In this document: one piece after another, positions 24,604 through 35,060 of the stretch
Numbering within the stretch: position 1 is the first letter of the stretch
How the letters are laid out: the number at the start of each line of letters is the position of its first letter
NCBI RefSeq assembly: GCF_015353075.1
Contig: NZ_CP064187.1
Span: 992,001-1,056,000 of the forward strand
Direction: 5' to 3'
Length of the DNA stretch: 64,000 bases
Source of the DNA: Rhizobium sp. 007
GTDB lineage: Bacteria; Pseudomonadota; Alphaproteobacteria; Rhizobiales; Rhizobiaceae
Notes under the pieces: model-generated
Told to the model about the DNA's origin: nothing
Seen by the model: the letters and a program-made list of their open reading frames with translations, nothing else
Database searches by the model: none
Translations under genes and position numbers: made by a program

Positions 24604-25266
24604 TCAGGCGATCAGGGAAATGATGTGATTGGCATTGGGGCGGGCGGATATCTCTGCGCCCACCGCCCTGCCGCCTTCCATCCGCACCTTGCCTTCGGCA
24701 AAGAGCCGCAGCGCTTGCGGATAGAGCTGATGCTCGACCGTGAGGACACGCGCGGCGAGCGTCTCGGCGGTATCGCCGGACAGAACCGGTACGGCGGCCT
24801 GTCCGATCGCCGGCCCTTCATCCATGCCTTCGGTCACGAAATGCACCGTGCACCCTGCGATCCGCATGCCGGCGTCGATGGCGCGCTGATGCGTGTGGAG
24901 GCCCGGGAAGAGCGGCAGAAGGGAAGGGTGGATGTTGATCATCCGGCCCTCGTAACGTTGGATGAATCTCGCGCTCAGAAGCCGCATATAGCCCGCAAGG
25001 CAGAGAATATCCGGCGAGAGCCGGTCGAGCGCTTCAAAGATCGTCGCCTCGTGGGCTTCCTTACTGGCATAATCCTTGCGAACGAAAGCGAACGTGGAAA
25101 TGCCTTCCGCGGCGGCTTTCGCAAGGCCGCCCGCATCCGCCTTGTCGGAAATCACGCCGACGATTTCAGCGGGAAAGTCCGGAGCTTTCGCTGCCGCGAC
25201 GAGCGCCATCATGTTGGAGCCGCCGCCGGAAATGAAGACGACGACGCGTTTGCGCGGCATGGTCAT
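24604..25266 (-). CDS. purN: Phosphoribosylglycinamide formyltransferase PurN
   Basis: Third step of de novo purine synthesis, transferring a formyl group from 10-formyl-THF to GAR. The 220-residue product has [17 protein letters not shown] at the start, the catalytic region LAGYMRLLS and [20 protein letters not shown] (asparagine-histidine pair), and the aspartate in [13 protein letters not shown]. It overlaps purM by four bases (ATGA), forming purM-purN. It is convergent with phnM, with four bases between stops. Confidence 0.97.
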   Translation of the reverse strand: MTMPRKRVVVFISGGGSNMMALVAAAKAPDFPAEIVGVISDKADAGGLAKAAAEGISTFAFVRKDYASKEAHEATIFEALDRLSPDILCLAGYMRLLSARFIQRYEGRMINIHPSLLPLFPGLHTHQRAIDAGMRIAGCTVHFVTEGMDEGPAIGQAAVPVLSGDTAETLAARVLTVEHQLYPQALRLFAEGKVRMEGGRAVGAEISARPNANHIISLIA

Positions 25267-26336
25267 AGAGCGAGCGTGCCCTTGTAAACCGTTCCCGGCG
25301 CACCTTCTGCGCGGCCGATTATCCGGCCGAGCGTGATGATCTTCTCGCCTTCCGATTCCAGGAGGGCGGTCACCGCAGCGGCATTTTCAGCCGAGACGAC
25401 GGCGATCATGCCGACTCCGCAGTTGAAGGTGCGCAGCATTTCCTTCGCCTCGACGCCACCCGTCTTGGCAAGCCAGGAGAAGACCGGCGGAACCTTGACC
25501 GCGGCAAGATCGATCTCGGCGGCAAGATGCTTAGGCAGCACGCGCGGGATATTTTCGGGGAAGCCGCCGCCGGTGATGTGCGCCAGCGCCTTGACGGCGC
25601 CGGTTTCGCGGATCGCCTTCAGAAGCGGCTTCACATAGATGCGGGTCGGCGTCAGCAGCGCTTCGCCGAGAGCCGTGCCTTCGGCGAAAGGCGCCGGCGC
25701 CTCCCAGCCGAGACCCGAAAGCTCAACGATCTTGCGCACCAGCGAAAAGCCGTTCGAGTGAACGCCGGAGGAGGCGAGGCCGAGGATGATATCGCCCTCG
25801 GCAATATCGCCTGCAGGCAGAAGCTGGCCGCGCTCGGCGGCACCAACGGCAAAGCCTGCGAGATCGTAATCGCCGGAAGAATACATGCCCGGCATTTCCG
25901 CCGTCTCGCCACCGATCAATGCACAGCCCGCCTCGCGGCAGCCGGCAGCAATACCGCCGACGATCGCCGCACCCTGTTCCGGATCGAGCTTGCCGGTCGC
26001 GAAATAGTCGAGGAAGAAGAGCGGCTCAGCACCTTGCACGACAAGGTCGTTGACGCACATGGCAACGAGGTCGATGCCGACCGTTTCGTGGTAATCCGCG
26101 TCGATGGCGATCTTCAGCTTGGTGCCGACGCCGTCATTGGCGGCGACGAGAACCGGATCGGTGAAGCCGGCGGCCTTGAGATCGAACAGGCCGCCGAAGC
26201 CTCCTATTTCGCCATCGGCGCCAGGCCGCCTCGTGGAGCGTACGGCAGGCTTGATCTTCTCAACCAGAAGATTTCCGGCATCGATATCGACGCCTGCGTC
26301 GCTATAGGTCAGGCCGTTTCTTCCAGACTGGCTCAT
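25263..26336 (-). CDS. purM: Phosphoribosylformylglycinamidine cyclo-ligase PurM
   Basis: AIR synthetase closing the imidazole ring in purine synthesis. The 357-residue product opens with the family segment [20 protein letters not shown] and shows [33 protein letters not shown] and [11 protein letters not shown]. It is the promoter-proximal gene of purMN and diverges from the AI-2E permease gene across a ~240-bp gap. Confidence 0.97.
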   Translation of the reverse strand: MSQSGRNGLTYSDAGVDIDAGNLLVEKIKPAVRSTRRPGADGEIGGFGGLFDLKAAGFTDPVLVAANDGVGTKLKIAIDADYHETVGIDLVAMCVNDLVVQGAEPLFFLDYFATGKLDPEQGAAIVGGIAAGCREAGCALIGGETAEMPGMYSSGDYDLAGFAVGAAERGQLLPAGDIAEGDIILGLASSGVHSNGFSLVRKIVELSGLGWEAPAPFAEGTALGEALLTPTRIYVKPLLKAIRETGAVKALAHITGGGFPENIPRVLPKHLAAEIDLAAVKVPPVFSWLAKTGGVEAKEMLRTFNCGVGMIAVVSAENAAAVTALLESEGEKIITLGRIIGRAEGAPGTVYKGTLAL

Positions 26337-26574
26337 GCTGATCTCCGATGGCTGGTTCGGGCGGTATAATGGACCGCGTCACATGCGGGTCGCAATTGCA
26401 TGAGAGTGCGCTTTATGCAAGGTGGCGATGGAGAAAAGCCCCAATTTCCCGCTCTTTCCATAGGGGAGGGCTGGATTTTCCGCCGCAGGGTTGACCATCT
26501 TCCGGCCCGCATCCTATGTGCTTCGAGTAGCGGCGCGAAAAGATTGCGTCACGGGCGGACGAACGGGGAAAGCG

Positions 26575-27696
26575 ATGCCACATCAGGTCAGCGGAGCAAG
26601 TCTCAAACGGCAGGTCTTCTTCTGGCTGGGCGTGCTCGTCTTCTTCATCGTCTTTCTCTATATCTTCAGCTCCATCCTGCTGCCCTTTGTCGCCGGCATG
26701 GCGATCGCCTATTTCCTTGATCCCGTGGCCGACCGTTTGCAGCGTCTGGGGCTCAGCCGCCTGATGGCAACAATCGGCATCCTGGTCGCCTTTGTCATCA
26801 TCTTCGCGCTCGCCCTGATGATCCTCATTCCGGTCCTGATCAATCAGTTCAACGATTTCGCCCAGCGGCTCCCCGGATATATCAGCCAGCTGCAGGCCTT
26901 CATCGCCAATGTACAGGATTCCGTGCTGCCGGGTTGGATCAGGAACCAGCTCGGCACGATCAAGGACAATTTCTCCGGCATATTGTCGGAAGGCATGGGC
27001 TTCCTGACCGGCCTCTTTGGCCAGATCTGGAATTCCGGCAAGGCCATCGTCGACGTCATCTCGCTGCTGGTCGTGACGCCGGTCGTTGCTTTTTACATCC
27101 TGCTCGACTGGGACCGCATGATTTCCAAGGTCGATCAGTGGATTCCGCGCGATTATGTCAGCGACGTTCGCCAGATCGCTCATGAGATCGATCAAGCGAT
27201 CGCCGGCTTCATTCGCGGGCAGGGCTCTCTCTGCCTGATCCTCGGAATCTACTACGCCGTCGGTCTGTCGCTCGTCGGCTTGAACTTCGGCCTGCTCATC
27301 GGACTCTTTGCCGGCATGATAAGCTTCATCCCCTATGTCGGCTCGCTGGTCGGGCTGGTTCTTGCGGTCGGCGTGGCGCTCGTTCAGTTCTGGCCGGATT
27401 ATCTCTGGGTCGGCGCCGTGCTCGTTGTCTTCTTCAGCGGCCAGTTCCTGGAAGGCAATATCCTGCAGCCGAAACTCGTCGGCCACAGCGTCGGACTTCA
27501 CCCGGTCTGGCTGATGTTCGCGCTCTTTGCGTTCGGCGCGCTCTTCGGCTTCGTCGGCCTGCTCGTTGCCGTGCCGGCCGCTGCCGCCGTCGGCGTCCTT
27601 GTCCGCTTTGCGCTCTCGCGCTACCTTCAGAGCGATCTTTATGCGGGCCGTTCGCAACCTGCCGACGCCCGGAAGACAAAAGCCGAATCCAAATGA
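26575..27696 (+). CDS. AI-2E family transporter / PerM-like permease
   Basis: Integral membrane protein of 373 residues with about eight helices: two at the N terminus (FFWLGVLVFFIVFLYIFSS and the following), an amphipathic middle (about 100-190), and the conserved C-terminal block (SLVGLNFGLLIGLFAGMISF, FIPYVGSLVGLVLAVG, QFLEGNILQPKLVG). The family includes proposed AI-2 exporters and sodium/proton antiporters; function here is open. ATG 26575 follows a GGGGAAAGC ribosome site. Its stop overlaps the hdaA start (ATGA), the usual arrangement in alphaproteobacteria. Confidence 0.88.
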   Translation: MPHQVSGASLKRQVFFWLGVLVFFIVFLYIFSSILLPFVAGMAIAYFLDPVADRLQRLGLSRLMATIGILVAFVIIFALALMILIPVLINQFNDFAQRLPGYISQLQAFIANVQDSVLPGWIRNQLGTIKDNFSGILSEGMGFLTGLFGQIWNSGKAIVDVISLLVVTPVVAFYILLDWDRMISKVDQWIPRDYVSDVRQIAHEIDQAIAGFIRGQGSLCLILGIYYAVGLSLVGLNFGLLIGLFAGMISFIPYVGSLVGLVLAVGVALVQFWPDYLWVGAVLVVFFSGQFLEGNILQPKLVGHSVGLHPVWLMFALFAFGALFGFVGLLVAVPAAAAVGVLVRFALSRYLQSDLYAGRSQPADARKTKAESK

Positions 27697-28391
27697 ACGA
27701 CGTGAAGCGCAAGGCGGGGGAACAGCTACCGCTGGTCTTTTCCCATGATGCGGCAAGCGGCCGGGACGACCTGCTGGTCTCCGACCGGCTGAGCGCTGCG
27801 GTGACCATCATCGACGCCTGGCCGCAATGGCCGTCGCCGGTCGTCATTCTGGCCGGGCCGGTCGGTTCCGGAAAGTCGCATCTTGCAAGCATCTGGAAAG
27901 AGCATAGCGGTGCCGTCAGCATCCATCCGAAGCGAGGATCGGATGCCGCCGTTACTGCGGCAAACGGGCCTGTCCTTTTCGAGGATGTCGACCGCCTCGG
28001 CTTCGATGACACCGAACTTTTTCACGTCATCAACAGCGTGCGCGAAAACGGCAACAGCCTGTTGATGACGAGCCGCCTGTGGCCGATGTCGTGGCCGGTG
28101 GAGCTTGCCGACCTGCGCTCGAGGCTCAAGGCTGCGACCGTCGTCGAAATCGGCGAGCCGGACGAGGAATTGCTGTCGCAGGTTATCGTCAAGCTCTTCT
28201 CCGACCGGCAGCTTAATATAGATGACAAACTCGTCCTTTATATCGTGAACCGGATGGAGCGGTCGCTGAACGCGGCCCAGACGATCGTCGAAAGGCTCGA
28301 CCGGCTGGCCCTTGCACGGGGCACGAAAATCACCCGGTCTCTCGCTGCCGAAGTGTTGAATGAATTGGGTAATTCGGCGTCGTCCGATTGA
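27693..28391 (+). CDS. hdaA: DnaA regulatory inactivator HdaA (Hda-like AAA+ protein)
   Basis: DnaA-related AAA+ protein that, with the sliding clamp, stimulates ATP hydrolysis on DnaA after initiation. The 232-residue product begins with a clamp-binding motif, QLPLVF (residues 11-16), and has Walker A GPVGSGKS (55-62), a Walker B-like FEDVDRLG, and the C-terminal sensor region. It lacks the DNA-binding domain of DnaA, as expected. It is coupled to the upstream permease, with ppk starting 65 bp downstream. Confidence 0.92.
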   Translation: MNDVKRKAGEQLPLVFSHDAASGRDDLLVSDRLSAAVTIIDAWPQWPSPVVILAGPVGSGKSHLASIWKEHSGAVSIHPKRGSDAAVTAANGPVLFEDVDRLGFDDTELFHVINSVRENGNSLLMTSRLWPMSWPVELADLRSRLKAATVVEIGEPDEELLSQVIVKLFSDRQLNIDDKLVLYIVNRMERSLNAAQTIVERLDRLALARGTKITRSLAAEVLNELGNSASSD

Positions 28392-28456
28392 CTGTCACAG
28401 TTCCGTCGTGAAACTGATATACTGCGCATGGACGAGTGAAACGGGGTGATCGGAAC

Positions 28457-30661
28457 ATGGACAGTGCGGTAGCAGAGCATCAGGAACCCATTCCGGAAAC
28501 AGCGGCAGCAGTCCCGCCGCTGGAAGACCTGCTCGCTAGTCCCGAACGTTTCATCAACCGTGAATTTTCCTGGCTGCAGTTCAACCGTCGCGTTCTCGAG
28601 GAAACGCTGAACACTGAGCACCCGCTGCTCGAGCGCGTCCGTTTCCTGTCGATTTCCGCGGCCAATCTCGACGAATTCTTCATGGTGCGCGTCGCGGGCC
28701 TCGAAGGCCAGGTACGCCAGAACATCGTGGTTCGCACGCCGGACGGGAAGACGCCCGCCGAACAGCTCGATGCAATCCTGCAGGAGATCGACAATCTGCA
28801 GATGGAGCAGCAGGCTTCGCTTGCCGTCCTGCAGCAGTATCTCGCGAAGGAAGACATTCTGTTCGTCCGTCCCGGCGCTCTCAGCGACGCCGACCGGCAG
28901 TGGCTGGCCGCAGAGTTCGAGCAGGCGATCTTTCCGGTTCTGACGCCGCTGTCGATCGACCCGGCTCACCCGTTCCCGTTCATCCCGAACCTCGGTTTCT
29001 CGATCGGCTTGCAGCTGACCAGCAAGCACGGGCGCGAGCCGATGACGGCGCTGCTTCGCCTGCCGCCTGCGCTCGATCGCTTCGTGCGCTTGCCCGATGA
29101 CGCCGGCACGATCCGCTATATCACGCTGGAGGATGTCGCGAACATCTTCATTCACCGGCTCTATCCCGGTTACGAGGTGCAGGGCTCCGGTACATTCCGC
29201 CTCATCCGCGACAGCGATATCGAAGTGGAGGAAGAAGCTGAAGACCTCGTGCGCTTCTTTGAAACCGCGCTGAAGCGCCGCCGCCGCGGCAAGGTAATCC
29301 GCATCGAGACGGATTCCGAGATGCCGGCATCGCTGCGCCAGTTCGTGGTGCAGGCGTTGAACGTTCCAGACAATCGTGTCGCCGTTTTGCCGGGCCTGCT
29401 TGCGCTCAATACGGTCTCCGAGATCACCAAGGCGCCGCGCGACGACCTTCGGTTTCCGCCGTACAATGCGCGATTTCCCGAACGCGTTCGCGAGCATGCC
29501 GGAGACTGCTTCGCGGCCATTCGCGAAAAGGACATGGTGGTTCATCACCCCTACGAGTCTTTCGACGTGGTCGTCCAGTTTCTTCTCCAGGCTGCGCGCG
29601 ATCCTGACGTTCTGGCGATAAAGCAGACCCTTTACCGCACTTCGAACGACAGCCCGATCGTCCGGGCTCTCATCGATGCTGCCGAAGCCGGTAAGTCGGT
29701 GACTGCCCTCGTCGAGCTCAAGGCCCGTTTCGACGAAGAGGCGAACATCCGTTGGGCACGCGACCTAGAACGCGCCGGCGTGCAGGTCGTCTTCGGCTTC
29801 ATCGAGCTCAAGACACACGCAAAGATGTCGTTGGTCGTTCGCCGCGAGGAGGGCAGACTTCGCAGCTACTGCCACCTCGGCACCGGCAACTACCATCCAG
29901 TCACCGCGAAGATCTATACCGACCTCTCGTTCTTCACCTGCAATCAGGTGATCGCCCACGATATGGCGAACATCTTCAACTTCATCACCGGCTACGGCGA
30001 GCCGGAGGAGAGCATGAAGCTCGCCGTTTCGCCTTATACGCTGCGCTCGCGCATCCTCTTTCACATCGACGAGGAGATCAAACATGCCAAGAACGGTGCG
30101 CCGGCAGCGATCTGGATGAAGATGAACTCGCTCGTCGATCCGGAAATTATCGACGCGCTCTATACGGCAAGCCGGGCAGGCGTTGAAATCGATCTGGTTA
30201 TTCGCGGTATCTGCTGCCTACGCCCGCAGGTGCCGGGCCTCTCCGACAATATTCGCGTCAAGTCGATCGTCGGCCGCTTCCTGGAGCACAGCCGCATCTT
30301 CTGCTTCGGCAATGGACACGGCCTGCCGTCCGACAAGGCGCTCGTCTATATCGGCTCCGCCGACATGATGCCCAGAAACCTCGACCGCCGCGTCGAGACG
30401 CTCGTCCCGCTCATCAATCCGACTGTGCACGAGCAGGTTTTGTCCCAGATCATGCTAGGCAATATCATTGACAATCAGCAGAGCTACGAGATATTGCCCG
30501 ACGGCACGTCTCGGCGCATGGAAGTGCGCAAAGGCGAAGAACCGTTCAATGCGCAGCAGTATTTCATGACCAATCCCAGCCTTTCCGGCCGTGGTGAAGC
30601 CCTGAAATCCAGTGCGCCCAAGCTGATTGCCGGCCTGCTTTCCGGCTGGACCAAGAGATAA
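28457..30661 (+). CDS. ppk: Polyphosphate kinase 1
   Basis: Makes polyphosphate from ATP through a phosphohistidine. The 734-residue product has the N-terminal domain ([18 protein letters not shown]), the head domain, and two catalytic C-terminal domains with the autophosphorylated histidine in [11 protein letters not shown] (about residue 453) and [11 protein letters not shown]; the second domain carries [13 protein letters not shown] 28457 is used, since MDSAVAEH begins the conserved region after GATCGGAAC. ppx follows after 12 bases, making a synthesis-degradation pair. Confidence 0.97.
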   Translation: MDSAVAEHQEPIPETAAAVPPLEDLLASPERFINREFSWLQFNRRVLEETLNTEHPLLERVRFLSISAANLDEFFMVRVAGLEGQVRQNIVVRTPDGKTPAEQLDAILQEIDNLQMEQQASLAVLQQYLAKEDILFVRPGALSDADRQWLAAEFEQAIFPVLTPLSIDPAHPFPFIPNLGFSIGLQLTSKHGREPMTALLRLPPALDRFVRLPDDAGTIRYITLEDVANIFIHRLYPGYEVQGSGTFRLIRDSDIEVEEEAEDLVRFFETALKRRRRGKVIRIETDSEMPASLRQFVVQALNVPDNRVAVLPGLLALNTVSEITKAPRDDLRFPPYNARFPERVREHAGDCFAAIREKDMVVHHPYESFDVVVQFLLQAARDPDVLAIKQTLYRTSNDSPIVRALIDAAEAGKSVTALVELKARFDEEANIRWARDLERAGVQVVFGFIELKTHAKMSLVVRREEGRLRSYCHLGTGNYHPVTAKIYTDLSFFTCNQVIAHDMANIFNFITGYGEPEESMKLAVSPYTLRSRILFHIDEEIKHAKNGAPAAIWMKMNSLVDPEIIDALYTASRAGVEIDLVIRGICCLRPQVPGLSDNIRVKSIVGRFLEHSRIFCFGNGHGLPSDKALVYIGSADMMPRNLDRRVETLVPLINPTVHEQVLSQIMLGNIIDNQQSYEILPDGTSRRMEVRKGEEPFNAQQYFMTNPSLSGRGEALKSSAPKLIAGLLSGWTKR

Positions 30662-30673
30662 AACTGGACCTGC

Positions 30674-32197
30674 ATGGTTGAATCAGAAGCCCAGGGGCGC
30701 CTACCAGGGATTGCCCCGGTCTCCGTCGTCGATATCGGGTCGAATTCGATCCGCGTGGTCATCTACGAAGGCATGTCCCGGTCGCCGGCGATCCTTTTCA
30801 ACGAAAAGGTGCTCTGCGGCCTCGGTAAGGGCATCGCGCTGAACGGCAGGATGGATGAGGAAAGCGTCGCCCGCGCGCTGGCCGCCCTGCATCGTTTCAA
30901 GGCCCTTTCCGACCAGGCCCGCGCGGCGACCATGTATGTGCTGGCGACGGCTGCCGCGCGCGAAGCCTCCAACGGGCCCGATTTCATCCACCAGGCCGAA
31001 ACGATCCTCCAGCGCAAGATTCGCGTGCTTTCCGGCGAGGAGGAGGCGAAGTTTTCCGCGCTCGGCGTCATCAGCGGCTTCTTCCATCCGGACGGCATCG
31101 CGGGCGACCTCGGCGGCGGCTCGCTGGAACTCATCGACATCAAGGAGCGCGAGATCGGCAGGGGGATCACCCTGCCGCTCGGGGGGCTTCGCCTTTCGGA
31201 ATATGCCAACGGCTCCCTCGTGAGAGCCCGCACTTTCGCTCGCAAGCATGTTCGAAGCGCCACGAAAATCCTGGAAAAGGGGGCCGGGCGGACCTTCTAC
31301 GCGGTTGGTGGCACCTGGCGTAACATCGCCAAGCTGCACATGGAACTTACCCAATATCCGCTTCACATGATGCAGGGCTACGAGGTTTCTCTCGAAGGGA
31401 TGATGCAGTTCCTCGATCAGGTGGAAGTAGCCAGGGACTCCAAGGATCCGGCCTTCCAGGCGGTCTCGAAGCATCGCCGTGCGCTGCTGCCCTTCGGCGC
31501 CGTTGCCATGAAGGAAGTGTTGAGCGCGATGAATCCCGGTGTCATTTCCTTCTCGGCGCAGGGCGTTCGCGAAGGCTATCTCTACTCGCTGCTGTCGGAG
31601 GGCGAGCGCCGCGCCGATCCGCTGCTTTCGGCGGCCGGCGAGCTTGCCATCCTACGCGCGCGTTCCCCTGAGCATGCGCGCGAGCTTGCGCGATGGACCG
31701 GCTACATGATGCCGTATTTCGGCGTTGTGGAAACGGAAGAGGAAGCCCGCTACCGCCAGGCGGCGTGCCTGCTCGCCGACATCAGCTGGCGCGCGCATCC
31801 GGACTACCGCGGCCTGCAGGCGCTGAACCTGATTGCCCATTCCTCCTTCGTCGGCATCAGCCATCCCGGCCGGGCCTTCATCGCGCTCGCCAATTACTAC
31901 CGCTTCCAAGGCCTGCATGACGACGGCTCGACGGCACCGCTTGCCACGATCGCCGGCCCGCAATATGTCGAGCGCGCCAAGCTGCTCGGCGGCATGCTGC
32001 GCGTCGTCTATCTCTTCTCGGCCTCCATGCCGGGCCTGGTGAAGAACCTGACATTCCGCAAGTCCTCCAATCCAAGCATCGACCTCGAATTCGTCGTGCC
32101 ATCGGAATATCGCGACTTCGCGGGAGAACGCCTCGACGGCCGCCTGCAGCAGCTCTCGCGGCTGACGAACAGACGGCTGGCGTTCAGGTTCGAGTAG
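30674..32197 (+). CDS. ppx: Exopolyphosphatase (Ppx/GppA family)
   Basis: Degrades polyphosphate, or hydrolyses pppGpp, from the ASKHA superfamily. The 507-residue product has the phosphate-binding loop VDIGSNSIRVVIYEG (about 18-32), LATAAAREASNG, GDLGGGSLELIDI and the C-terminal HD-like helical domain. It is the downstream member of ppk-ppx with a 12-bp gap. In many rhizobia the next gene is an rRNA methyltransferase (rlmE); here a RIME-like repeat and a convergent gene follow. Confidence 0.95.
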   Translation: MVESEAQGRLPGIAPVSVVDIGSNSIRVVIYEGMSRSPAILFNEKVLCGLGKGIALNGRMDEESVARALAALHRFKALSDQARAATMYVLATAAAREASNGPDFIHQAETILQRKIRVLSGEEEAKFSALGVISGFFHPDGIAGDLGGGSLELIDIKEREIGRGITLPLGGLRLSEYANGSLVRARTFARKHVRSATKILEKGAGRTFYAVGGTWRNIAKLHMELTQYPLHMMQGYEVSLEGMMQFLDQVEVARDSKDPAFQAVSKHRRALLPFGAVAMKEVLSAMNPGVISFSAQGVREGYLYSLLSEGERRADPLLSAAGELAILRARSPEHARELARWTGYMMPYFGVVETEEEARYRQAACLLADISWRAHPDYRGLQALNLIAHSSFVGISHPGRAFIALANYYRFQGLHDDGSTAPLATIAGPQYVERAKLLGGMLRVVYLFSASMPGLVKNLTFRKSSNPSIDLEFVVPSEYRDFAGERLDGRLQQLSRLTNRRLAFRFE

Positions 32198-32241
32198 GGG
32201 GCATTCGTGGATTTTGTTCTGCGGTGAAGCGCCCTTGAACA

Positions 32242-32378
32242 CCGTCATTCCTGTTCTCGTCAGAGGAATCCAGCCACGGCGGGTCTGCGCCGTGAATTAC
32301 TCTCCCGCAAATCAAAATGAACCTCCCGCGCCTCAAGGACTTGGGCGCACCTGATTCTGTGGCAGGCACAGGTATGAG
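32242..32378 (-). repeat. RIME-like intergenic palindromic repeat, copy 2
   Basis: Inverted copy of the element at 13778-13914, about 137 bp. Read on the minus strand it shares CTCAT, GGTGCGCCCAA, GAGAGT, TTCACGGC, GCCGTGGCT and CAGGAATGACGG. The palindrome CACGGCG/CGCCGTG is better preserved here than in copy 1. It lies in the ppx/phytase-like convergent gap (32198-32488), which contains no gene. Confidence 0.75.
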
Positions 32379-32488
32379 GCGGGAAAACGAAAAAACGGTC
32401 TGCCGAGCAACGCCTCATCCGCAGTCAGCCGCAAGGAAGGGGAGGATGGCACTCACGCGCCACCCTCTCCATCCCCAAGAGCGTCTAT

Positions 32489-33847
32489 TTATTTCGCACT
32501 CAAAAAATCACCCACTTCCAGCAGGCTGAACTCGTTGTCATCTGCCTTGTCGACGGCGCGGCCGGCGGAGAAGGGAAGGTTGTTGTCGTTGCCGACGATG
32601 ATGTGCGTGGCATCGACGCGGTCGACATTCTCGATCGTCACGAAGGGCATGTCGTAGAAGCCTTCGCGGCCGCCCTGTTTCTTCTTGTTGTTTGGGTCTT
32701 CGATATGCATCAGGTCGATGTAACCGATCTTGCGCACGGCCTTGCCGGCGTTGGCATCGTCGAGCTCGATTTTGTAGATGCGCTTGAACTCCGCCGGGGC
32801 TTGGAAGCAGTCCGGCTTAGGCTCCTTGGGATCGGCACAGACCTTGTCCTTCGTACCGGCGCCATTGTCGCGCTCGATGACGAGGGCGGTCGTGTCGTCC
32901 AGCATGTTGAAGTCGCCAATCGCGGCACCCTTGTCCTCGAATGGATAAAACCAGCTGCGGCCCGTCCATTTCTTGGAGGCGACGTCGAACTCGATGACGC
33001 GGATGGCAGTGTGGCCGTCAACGGATTCCATCTTGCCGTCATCCTGATAGAGCGCGCCTTCCAGAAGGCCGTAAAGCTTGGTTCCGTCCTTCGACATGGC
33101 AAGACCTTCGAAGCCACCGGAGCGCTTGAGGTTGAAGGCAGGCATCTTGGCGGCCGGATTTGCCGGAACCGAGAGCAGCGGGTTGTCGGGCGACATCACC
33201 AGCTTGCCATCGGCCGTGGTGGCGATCACGTCGGTCAACCGGCCTTCGGTATCGACTTTCAAAAGATAGGGACCGAACTCATCGCCGAGCCAGAAGCCGT
33301 CGGCGACCGGCTGGATGGATTCGATGTCGAAATCTCCGCCGGTCAGATAGCGTTTCTCGGCACCTTCGAGAGTAATCGGGAAGGGCGCGATCTTGTTCGG
33401 ATCGGAGAGGAAGATGTTCTTGACGACGTCGGCCTTGCCGGTCGTCCAGTCGAGTTTCATCTGGTGCAGGAAGAGCATGGCGTCGCTGGAGTTGCCCTTG
33501 GAGCCGAAACCGTTGTCGGAGAGCGTCCAGAACGTGCCGTCTTCCATCGTCTTGATGCCGGAAAAGCCTTGGACAGGCTGGCCGTCGAGCGGCAGCTTGA
33601 TGTCGGTGACGCGCTGTCCGTCCTTGCCGGGAACGGAGCCGAGCGCTTCGGTGCGCTTGCGGTCCGGAGTGGTGAACTTGCCGGCGTGCTTCAGGAATTC
33701 GGGCGCGTCGGCGGGTGCCGGAACCAGCGTGTTGGCAGGCAGGATCGCCTGGCCGGCGAGCTTGGCCGGAAAAGCCCGCTGGTCGGCGGAAGCGGAGGCG
33801 GCGACGAGGAAGAAGAGGGAGACGGAACTGAAAAGCGCAGCTTTCAT
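32489..33847 (-). CDS. Exported esterase-like protein of the phytase-like family
   Basis: Secreted protein of 452 residues with a signal peptide (MKAALFSSVSLFFLVAASASA, cleavage near residue 21) and one 'esterase-like activity of phytase' beta-propeller domain over most of the rest. Visible blocks are VQGFSGIKTMEDGTFWTLSDNG, SIQPVADGFWLGDEFGPYLL and KRSGGFEGLAMSKDGTKLYG, with many acidic residues suited to calcium or phosphate binding. A role in phosphate release from phytate or other esters is inferred from family. Neighbouring ppk/ppx is suggestive of phosphate metabolism but not proof. Confidence 0.8.
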   Translation of the reverse strand: MKAALFSSVSLFFLVAASASADQRAFPAKLAGQAILPANTLVPAPADAPEFLKHAGKFTTPDRKRTEALGSVPGKDGQRVTDIKLPLDGQPVQGFSGIKTMEDGTFWTLSDNGFGSKGNSSDAMLFLHQMKLDWTTGKADVVKNIFLSDPNKIAPFPITLEGAEKRYLTGGDFDIESIQPVADGFWLGDEFGPYLLKVDTEGRLTDVIATTADGKLVMSPDNPLLSVPANPAAKMPAFNLKRSGGFEGLAMSKDGTKLYGLLEGALYQDDGKMESVDGHTAIRVIEFDVASKKWTGRSWFYPFEDKGAAIGDFNMLDDTTALVIERDNGAGTKDKVCADPKEPKPDCFQAPAEFKRIYKIELDDANAGKAVRKIGYIDLMHIEDPNNKKKQGGREGFYDMPFVTIENVDRVDATHIIVGNDNNLPFSAGRAVDKADDNEFSLLEVGDFLSAK

Positions 33848-33902
33848 GGAAACCTCCAGTAAAATGAAATGGCGGTTTCGCTTAGCAGTCCATTGATGGC
33901 GC

Positions 33903-34967
33903 CTAATTGAAGGTTGAATGAAGCTTTGGTGACGCTGCCGACGTGGGCAGGGCCTGTGCCAGCGTCATGACGCCGAGTCCTTGGCCCCGGCCCTTGAGCG
34001 CATGAACACCCAGGTCCTGCGCGCTGATCCTTTCAGGCAGCGTCAGACGTTGGGCAAGCTCGCTCGAGATCAGCACCGGCCGGTTCAGTGTCTTGCAAAG
34101 GGACTCAAGCCTTGAAGTTGTATTCACAGTGTCGCCGAAATAGGCGATCTTGTGGTGATCGACGCCGATTTCCGCTGTGATGACGAAGCCACCATGGAGT
34201 GCTGCGCGCAGGCGGGGCACCTGTCCATATTGCTTCAGCCAGCTTTCCGCATCGGCTTCGATATCGTTCAGGATGTCGAAGATACAGCGCACGCAGCGGC
34301 CATCCTTCAGCCCGCGCGCGAGCGGCCAGGTTATGATCGCGGAATCGCCGACGTAATCATCAATCGCCCCTTTGTTCCGCCGCACCGGTTCGGCAAAAGC
34401 GGCAAACAGCGAGTTCAGCAATTGCTGCGCTCGAAGATCTCCGTGCTTTTCGGCAAAAGGGGTCGAATCGACGAGGTCGATAAAGAGGAAGATGCGTTCC
34501 TCCTGGACGGGGGTCCGGTAGCGGCCGGAAAACATGCTGAGAAAAACATCGCGGCCGAGCAGTTCGCGCACGCGCAACACGAAGATGACGACGGCGCAGA
34601 CCCCCAGCGCATACATGAAGACGTTGAACGGCATCACCAGGATGTTCAAGAGCGACTCAGGCTTGATCAGCCCGATCGCCGACAGCAGCGAGGCGGCCAG
34701 CGCATAGCCGATGTTCATGAGGGCTTCATAAATCAGCAAAGCTGAAATGATGAACGACGCCGTCGGAAGTTTCTGGAGCCGCCGGTAGAGCGGGCGCAGG
34801 AAGGCTCTCCGCTCGAAGGCCAAAATCGGCATGCCGATAAAGACCGCAAAGACCGCGCCGATGATGACCGGTTCGTCGGGATAGACCACCAGGCTATAGG
34901 CTACGCCGCTTGCAGCCATCACGGCCGTTAAGAGAAGCCAGTTCTGCGCTGGAGAAATCTCTTTCAT
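33903..34967 (-). CDS. Membrane-anchored class III adenylate/guanylate cyclase
   Basis: Cyclic-nucleotide synthase of 354 residues. The N-terminal half has about five transmembrane segments (for example LLLTAVMAASGVAYSLVVY and VIIGAVFAVFIGMPILAF). The C-terminal catalytic domain begins ERIFLFIDLVDSTPFA, with the two metal-binding aspartates in FIDLVDST and YVGDSAII, then AYFGDTVNTTSRLE bearing the transition-state arginine. Metal ligands are intact, so it is probably active. Whether cAMP or cGMP is made is unclear. Rhizobia carry many such cyclases. It is transcribed toward the phytase-like gene. Confidence 0.85.
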   Translation of the reverse strand: MKEISPAQNWLLLTAVMAASGVAYSLVVYPDEPVIIGAVFAVFIGMPILAFERRAFLRPLYRRLQKLPTASFIISALLIYEALMNIGYALAASLLSAIGLIKPESLLNILVMPFNVFMYALGVCAVVIFVLRVRELLGRDVFLSMFSGRYRTPVQEERIFLFIDLVDSTPFAEKHGDLRAQQLLNSLFAAFAEPVRRNKGAIDDYVGDSAIITWPLARGLKDGRCVRCIFDILNDIEADAESWLKQYGQVPRLRAALHGGFVITAEIGVDHHKIAYFGDTVNTTSRLESLCKTLNRPVLISSELAQRLTLPERISAQDLGVHALKGRGQGLGVMTLAQALPTSAASPKLHSTFN

Positions 34968-35060
34968 GACATCTGACCTGTGTTGGCGCCCGCGCGCATT
35001 TTTCCACGCGAGACGCTTCGGTCAAGCGATTTCGCAAGCCGGCTCAAGGGGCGAGGGCCA

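Noticed and set aside
32184..32369. 61-codon frame downstream of ppx
   Set aside because: It is the second repeat copy read through and contains no conserved segment.
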